NCBI GenBank assembly: GCA_039590215.1
Contig: JBDHFX010000095.1
Coordinates: 1-8,579, forward strand
Direction: 5' to 3'
From: CAMYLR01 sp039590215
Lineage (GTDB): Bacteria; Gemmatimonadota; Gemmatimonadetes; JACCXV01; JAHWKZ01
Length of the DNA stretch: 8,579 bases
The first letter of the stretch is position 1, and each line of letters begins with the position of its first letter. The notes under the pieces were generated by a model. That model did no database searches. It saw nothing but the letters and a program-made list of their open reading frames with translations, and was not told the origin of the DNA. Shown one piece after another: positions 6,456-8,579 of this stretch. The translations under genes and the position numbers were made by a program.

Positions 6456-7212
6456 GGACCCAGCGCAGTACCTCCGCTACGCCGATCTCCGGTTGCGTCC
6501 GGCGGTCGATCTGCTGGCCAGAGTACCGCTCGCTTCGCCCAACCGAATCGTCGACCTGGGGTGCGGGGTTGGCAACGTGACGCAGCTAATGGCGAAGCGG
6601 TGGCCCGACGCGGAGCTAACCGGGGTCGACAGCTCCGCCGAGATGCTGACCCGAGCGCACCAGCTGCCCGACAGCGTCGACTGGGTCCAAGCCGACATCG
6701 CGACCTGGAGCCCGGACGCACCGCTCGACCTCTTGTTCTCCAACTCTGTCTTGCACTTTGTCGACGAGCACGAGTGTCTCGTCCTGAAACTGCTCGAATT
6801 CGTAACGCCGGGTGGCGTCTTGGCGATCCAGATGCCGCGCAACTTCGGGGAGCCGTCCCACACGTTGATGTACGCCGCCGCGCGCGAAGGGCCGTGGCAC
6901 GATCAGCTCGAACCACTTTTGCGGCCGCCACCAGTGGCCGAGCCGGAACGTTACCACGACATCTTGGCGGCCCACGTTTCTTCGCTCGACATCTGGGAGA
7001 CTGTGTACCTGCAACAGCTTGAAGGCGAGGATCCAGTCGCCAAATGGACAGGCGCTACGTGGGGGAAACCCCTACTCGACGCCCTGAACGACAAAGATCG
7101 TCGAGCGTACGAGGCGGATTACACGGCGCGCTTGCGCGCCGCGTACCCGCGCCGTGCGGACGGTGCGACGCTGTTTCCGTTCCGCCGATTGTTCATCGTC
7201 GCAACGCTCTAA
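6451..7212 (+). CDS. tam: Trans-aconitate 2-methyltransferase
   Basis: Cytoplasmic SAM-dependent methyltransferase of 253 aa that esterifies trans-aconitate, a spontaneous by-product and inhibitor of the citric acid cycle enzyme aconitase. The protein is collinear with E. coli Tam as I recall it: N-terminal W-D-P-x-x-Y-L, RPAVDLLARVPL, SAM motif I VDLGCGVGN (34-42), acidic Asp60 in TGVDSS, ADIATW, LAIQMPRNFGEPSH and C-terminal FPFRRLFIVATL. Length is also the family's usual one. TAG lies directly before the ATG, so no longer start exists in this frame. No Shine-Dalgarno is visible in the 20 nt upstream, so translation may be leaderless or coupled. The 73 nt between its stop and the oxidase operon suggest a separate unit. 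Family call firm; the substrate is inferred from overall similarity. Confidence 0.9.
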   Translation: MWDPAQYLRYADLRLRPAVDLLARVPLASPNRIVDLGCGVGNVTQLMAKRWPDAELTGVDSSAEMLTRAHQLPDSVDWVQADIATWSPDAPLDLLFSNSVLHFVDEHECLVLKLLEFVTPGGVLAIQMPRNFGEPSHTLMYAAAREGPWHDQLEPLLRPPPVAEPERYHDILAAHVSSLDIWETVYLQQLEGEDPVAKWTGATWGKPLLDALNDKDRRAYEADYTARLRAAYPRRADGATLFPFRRLFIVATL

Positions 7213-7217
7213 CGATC

Positions 7218-7246
7218 TTGTGCTGTCCAGAAAACTGCCCTACGTT
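7218..7246 (+). promoter_or_regulatory. Weak candidate promoter before the oxidase operon
   Basis: TTGTGC (7218-7223) and TACGTT (7241-7246) stand 17 nt apart in the 73-nt gap after tam, each with only 3 of 6 consensus bases. The gap position suits an operon promoter, but the match itself is poor. Confidence 0.2.
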
Positions 7247-7285
7247 CGAGCGACCGCAAAAACAAAACGCTGACAAGGGGGACGC

Positions 7286-7444
7286 GTGAGCGACGACCGC
7301 GTCGAATCTTCCGAACCCATCGAAATCGGCTCGCATCCCAAGGGGACGCTCGCCATCGTCGGCATCTACGGCGCGCTCTTCGTGTTGGGTTGGTTGGTCC
7401 TGTACTTCTTCGTCTTCGTGCCGCGTGGCACGCTCACTCCGTGA
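7286..7444 (+). CDS. cbaD: ba3-type cytochrome c oxidase subunit IIa (single-helix small subunit)
   Basis: A 52-aa membrane protein and accessory subunit of B-type haem-copper oxidase; in Thermus the equivalent is a single helix beside subunits I and II. GTG 7286 follows a good Shine-Dalgarno AAGGGGG (7275-7281) at 4-nt spacing. The core HPKGTLAIVGIYGALFVLGW (17-36) through FVFVPRG (42-48) mirrors the Thermus IIa pattern of K-P-K-G, a hydrophobic helix, then A-R-G. One transmembrane segment spans about 21-45. The N-terminus is longer and acidic (MSDDRVESSEPIEIG) compared with the 34-aa Thermus protein. It lies 7 nt before the subunit II ATG, the same order IIa-II-I as in Thermus, which strengthens the call. 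The gene symbol follows Thermus usage. Confidence 0.85.
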   Translation: MSDDRVESSEPIEIGSHPKGTLAIVGIYGALFVLGWLVLYFFVFVPRGTLTP

Positions 7445-7451
7445 GTCCGTG

Positions 7452-7512
7452 ATGCACGTCGACTTCTACGAGAAAATCTGGATGTGGGGCGCGGTCGTGA
7501 TCATCGCGGTTT
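7452..7512 (+). pseudogene. ba3 oxidase subunit II, N-terminal piece (frame broken inside the membrane anchor)
   Basis: ATG 7452 encodes MHVDFYEKIWMWGAVVIIAV, the expected N-terminus of a B-type subunit II, with the Y-E-K-x-W start of the membrane helix as in Thermus. After about 7509 the frame gives SRRGAFRLRVRR, which is not oxidase sequence; it stays open without homology to 7766. Homology resumes at 7513 in the +1 frame. The helix is left at about 12 hydrophobic residues, too short to cross a membrane. This points to a lost segment, not to a simple slip. The missing part would cover the second half of the anchor and the linker, roughly 25 residues by comparison with Thermus. Confidence 0.75.
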
Positions 7513-7881
7513 CCCGACGAGGTGCGTTCCGACTCCGAGTTCGGCGAGCCCGGAGTCACGATCCACCCGGATGGCAGCGCCACGGTCGTCGTGCAGGCGA
7601 TCATGTACGCGTTCTTACCGCGGGAGATCCGCGTCCCGCGCGGCCGTCCGGTGACGTTTCGGATCACCAGCCCGGACGTCACGCATGGATTCCAGATCGT
7701 CCGGACAAACGGCAACTCGATGGTCGTGCCGGGCTACGTGAGCCAGTTCACCACCACGTTCGATGAAGCCGGCGAGTACTTGATCGTCTGCAATGAGTAC
7801 TGTGGACTCGGCCACCACAACATGTTCGGGACGCTGATCGTCGAGAACGTCCCGGAAACAGCCGCCGGAGCCAAACAGTGA
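7513..7881 (+). pseudogene. cbaB: ba3 oxidase subunit II, CuA cupredoxin domain (C-terminal piece)
   Basis: Periplasm-side CuA domain that takes electrons from cytochrome c and passes them to subunit I. Homology starts at 7513 (PDEVRSDSEFGEPGV) and runs to TGA 7879-7881. The cupredoxin strands are complete: PREIRVPRGRPVTFRITSPD, the first His ligand in DVTHGF, then the CuA loop CNEYCGLGHHNM with both Cys, the second His and the Met ligand. The first usable start in this frame is GTG 7522, without a Shine-Dalgarno. Starting there would give a soluble domain with no membrane anchor, which is unlikely to work in a normal oxidase. With the upstream piece in another frame, this reads as one gene damaged by deletion or by assembly error. 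The stop overlaps the subunit I start (GTGA). Confidence 0.88.
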
Positions 7882-8579
7882 TCCCGTCGCGCAGACTCGC
7901 GCTGGCGAATCTCTGGGTGGCGATCTCCGCGTTCACGGTGGCGTCGGGGATGGCGCTCATGCAGGCGCTGTCGCGTGCCAACCTCGATCTGCCTTTCCGC
8001 ACGCCCAAGATGTACTACCTGTCGGTAACGGCACACGGCGTACTGATGGCGATCGTCTTTACCACGTTCTTCATCATGGCGCTGGGGTATGTCTTCACCG
8101 AACGCGCGCTCCATCGATCGATCGAGCAGAAGAGCGTGGCGTGGATCTCCTTTGGGATCGCAACGCTGGGTACCATCCTGACAGCCGGCACGATCGTGCT
8201 CGGAAAGGCGTCGGTTCTTTACACTTTCTATCCGCCACTAAAGGCCCACCCGCTCTTCTATATCGGCGCGACGTTGCTGATCGTGGGATCGTGGGGTTGG
8301 AGTTGGGTCATCATCCGCACGTACCTGGTCTGGAAGCGCGAAAACCCGGAGAGCCGCACACCGCTCCCGGTGCATGGGGTGTTGGCCACGATCATCGTCT
8401 GGCTGCTGGCCACGGTCGGCGTCGCCGCTGAGGCGCTGCTGCTGTTGATCCCGTGGTCGCTCGGGATCACCGAGAAGATCGACCCGATCCTGGCGCGAAT
8501 GCTGTTCTGGTGGTTCGGGCATCCGCTGGTCTACTTCTGGCTGATCCCGGCGTACGTCATCTGGTACACGATCACACCG
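7878..8579 (+). CDS. cbaA: ba3-type (B-family) cytochrome c oxidase subunit I, N-terminal 234 codons (cut by window edge)
   Basis: Catalytic subunit of a membrane terminal oxidase that reduces O2 to water and pumps protons. The start is GTG 7878 in a GTGA overlap with subunit II, with GGAG (7867-7870) 7 nt upstream. Matches to Thermus ba3 subunit I are close: TAHGVLMAIVF (51-61, His53 as low-spin haem ligand), VLYTFYPPLKAHPLFYIGA (113-131), AAEALLLLIPWSLG and WWFGHPLVYFWLIPAY (211-226). His215 is a CuB ligand and Tyr219 is the Tyr that cross-links to it. The YTFYPPLK signature marks the B family, not A-type oxidases. At least five hydrophobic helices are visible. The remaining CuB and haem a3 histidines lie beyond the window. 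The frame is intact throughout, which contrasts with the broken subunit II just upstream. Confidence 0.95.
   Translation, partial: MIPSRRLALANLWVAISAFTVASGMALMQALSRANLDLPFRTPKMYYLSVTAHGVLMAIVFTTFFIMALGYVFTERALHRSIEQKSVAWISFGIATLGTILTAGTIVLGKASVLYTFYPPLKAHPLFYIGATLLIVGSWGWSWVIIRTYLVWKRENPESRTPLPVHGVLATIIVWLLATVGVAAEALLLLIPWSLGITEKIDPILARMLFWWFGHPLVYFWLIPAYVIWYTITP

Noticed and set aside
7509..7516. TTTCCC at the oxidase subunit II break as a frameshift site
   Set aside because: The run looks slippery, but its phase does not suit a -1 slip and the shift needed is +1. A slip would also leave the membrane helix too short.

Overview
The window comes from a high-GC bacterium. A subtilase lipoprotein and a B-type (ba3) haem-copper oxidase operon would suit Gemmatimonadota or a similar soil/aquatic phylum, but that placement is inference; no rRNA or marker gene settles it. 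Spacing is tight, and Shine-Dalgarno sequences are strong before only a few genes.

Layout: (1) Positions 1-720, minus strand: the first 240 codons of the translational GTPase TypA/BipA, running off the left edge. (2) Positions 900-2833, plus strand: a secreted S8 (subtilisin-like) protease lipoprotein with an inhibitor-like propeptide, an Ig-like domain and an extra C-terminal domain. It is broken just after the catalytic His by what looks like an internal deletion of about 40 nt that also shifts the frame. (3) Positions 2848-4365, minus strand: a cytochrome P450 with an unusual hydrophobic N-terminus, convergent with the protease. (4) Positions 4364-6057, plus strand: a polysaccharide deacetylase and a family 2 glycosyltransferase coupled by an ATGA overlap. 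The P450 and deacetylase start codons overlap head to head in one CATG. (5) Positions 6058-6450: a 393-nt segment with no recognisable family. It holds several hairpins and a small Arg-rich ORF behind a strong AAGGAG, and is bounded by two near-identical 20-nt repeats. (6) Positions 6451-7212: trans-aconitate 2-methyltransferase (tam). (7) Positions 7286 to the right edge: a ba3-type oxidase operon, small subunit IIa, subunit II and subunit I. Subunit II is also broken: part of its membrane anchor is missing and the frame changes.

How the genes fit together: the oxidase genes form one operon for a membrane terminal oxidase (CuA subunit II, haem/CuB subunit I, one-helix IIa). The deacetylase and glycosyltransferase probably build or trim a surface glycan or glycolipid, and the P450 may oxidise a lipid or glycolipid in the same pathway; that link rests on position only. 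TypA and Tam are housekeeping or stress functions.

No canonical defence system, CRISPR array, tRNA, rRNA or insertion sequence was seen. The points most worth checking are the two deletion-plus-frameshift lesions in unrelated genes, the repeat-bounded insert at 6058-6450, and the zero-spacing divergent P450/deacetylase start.
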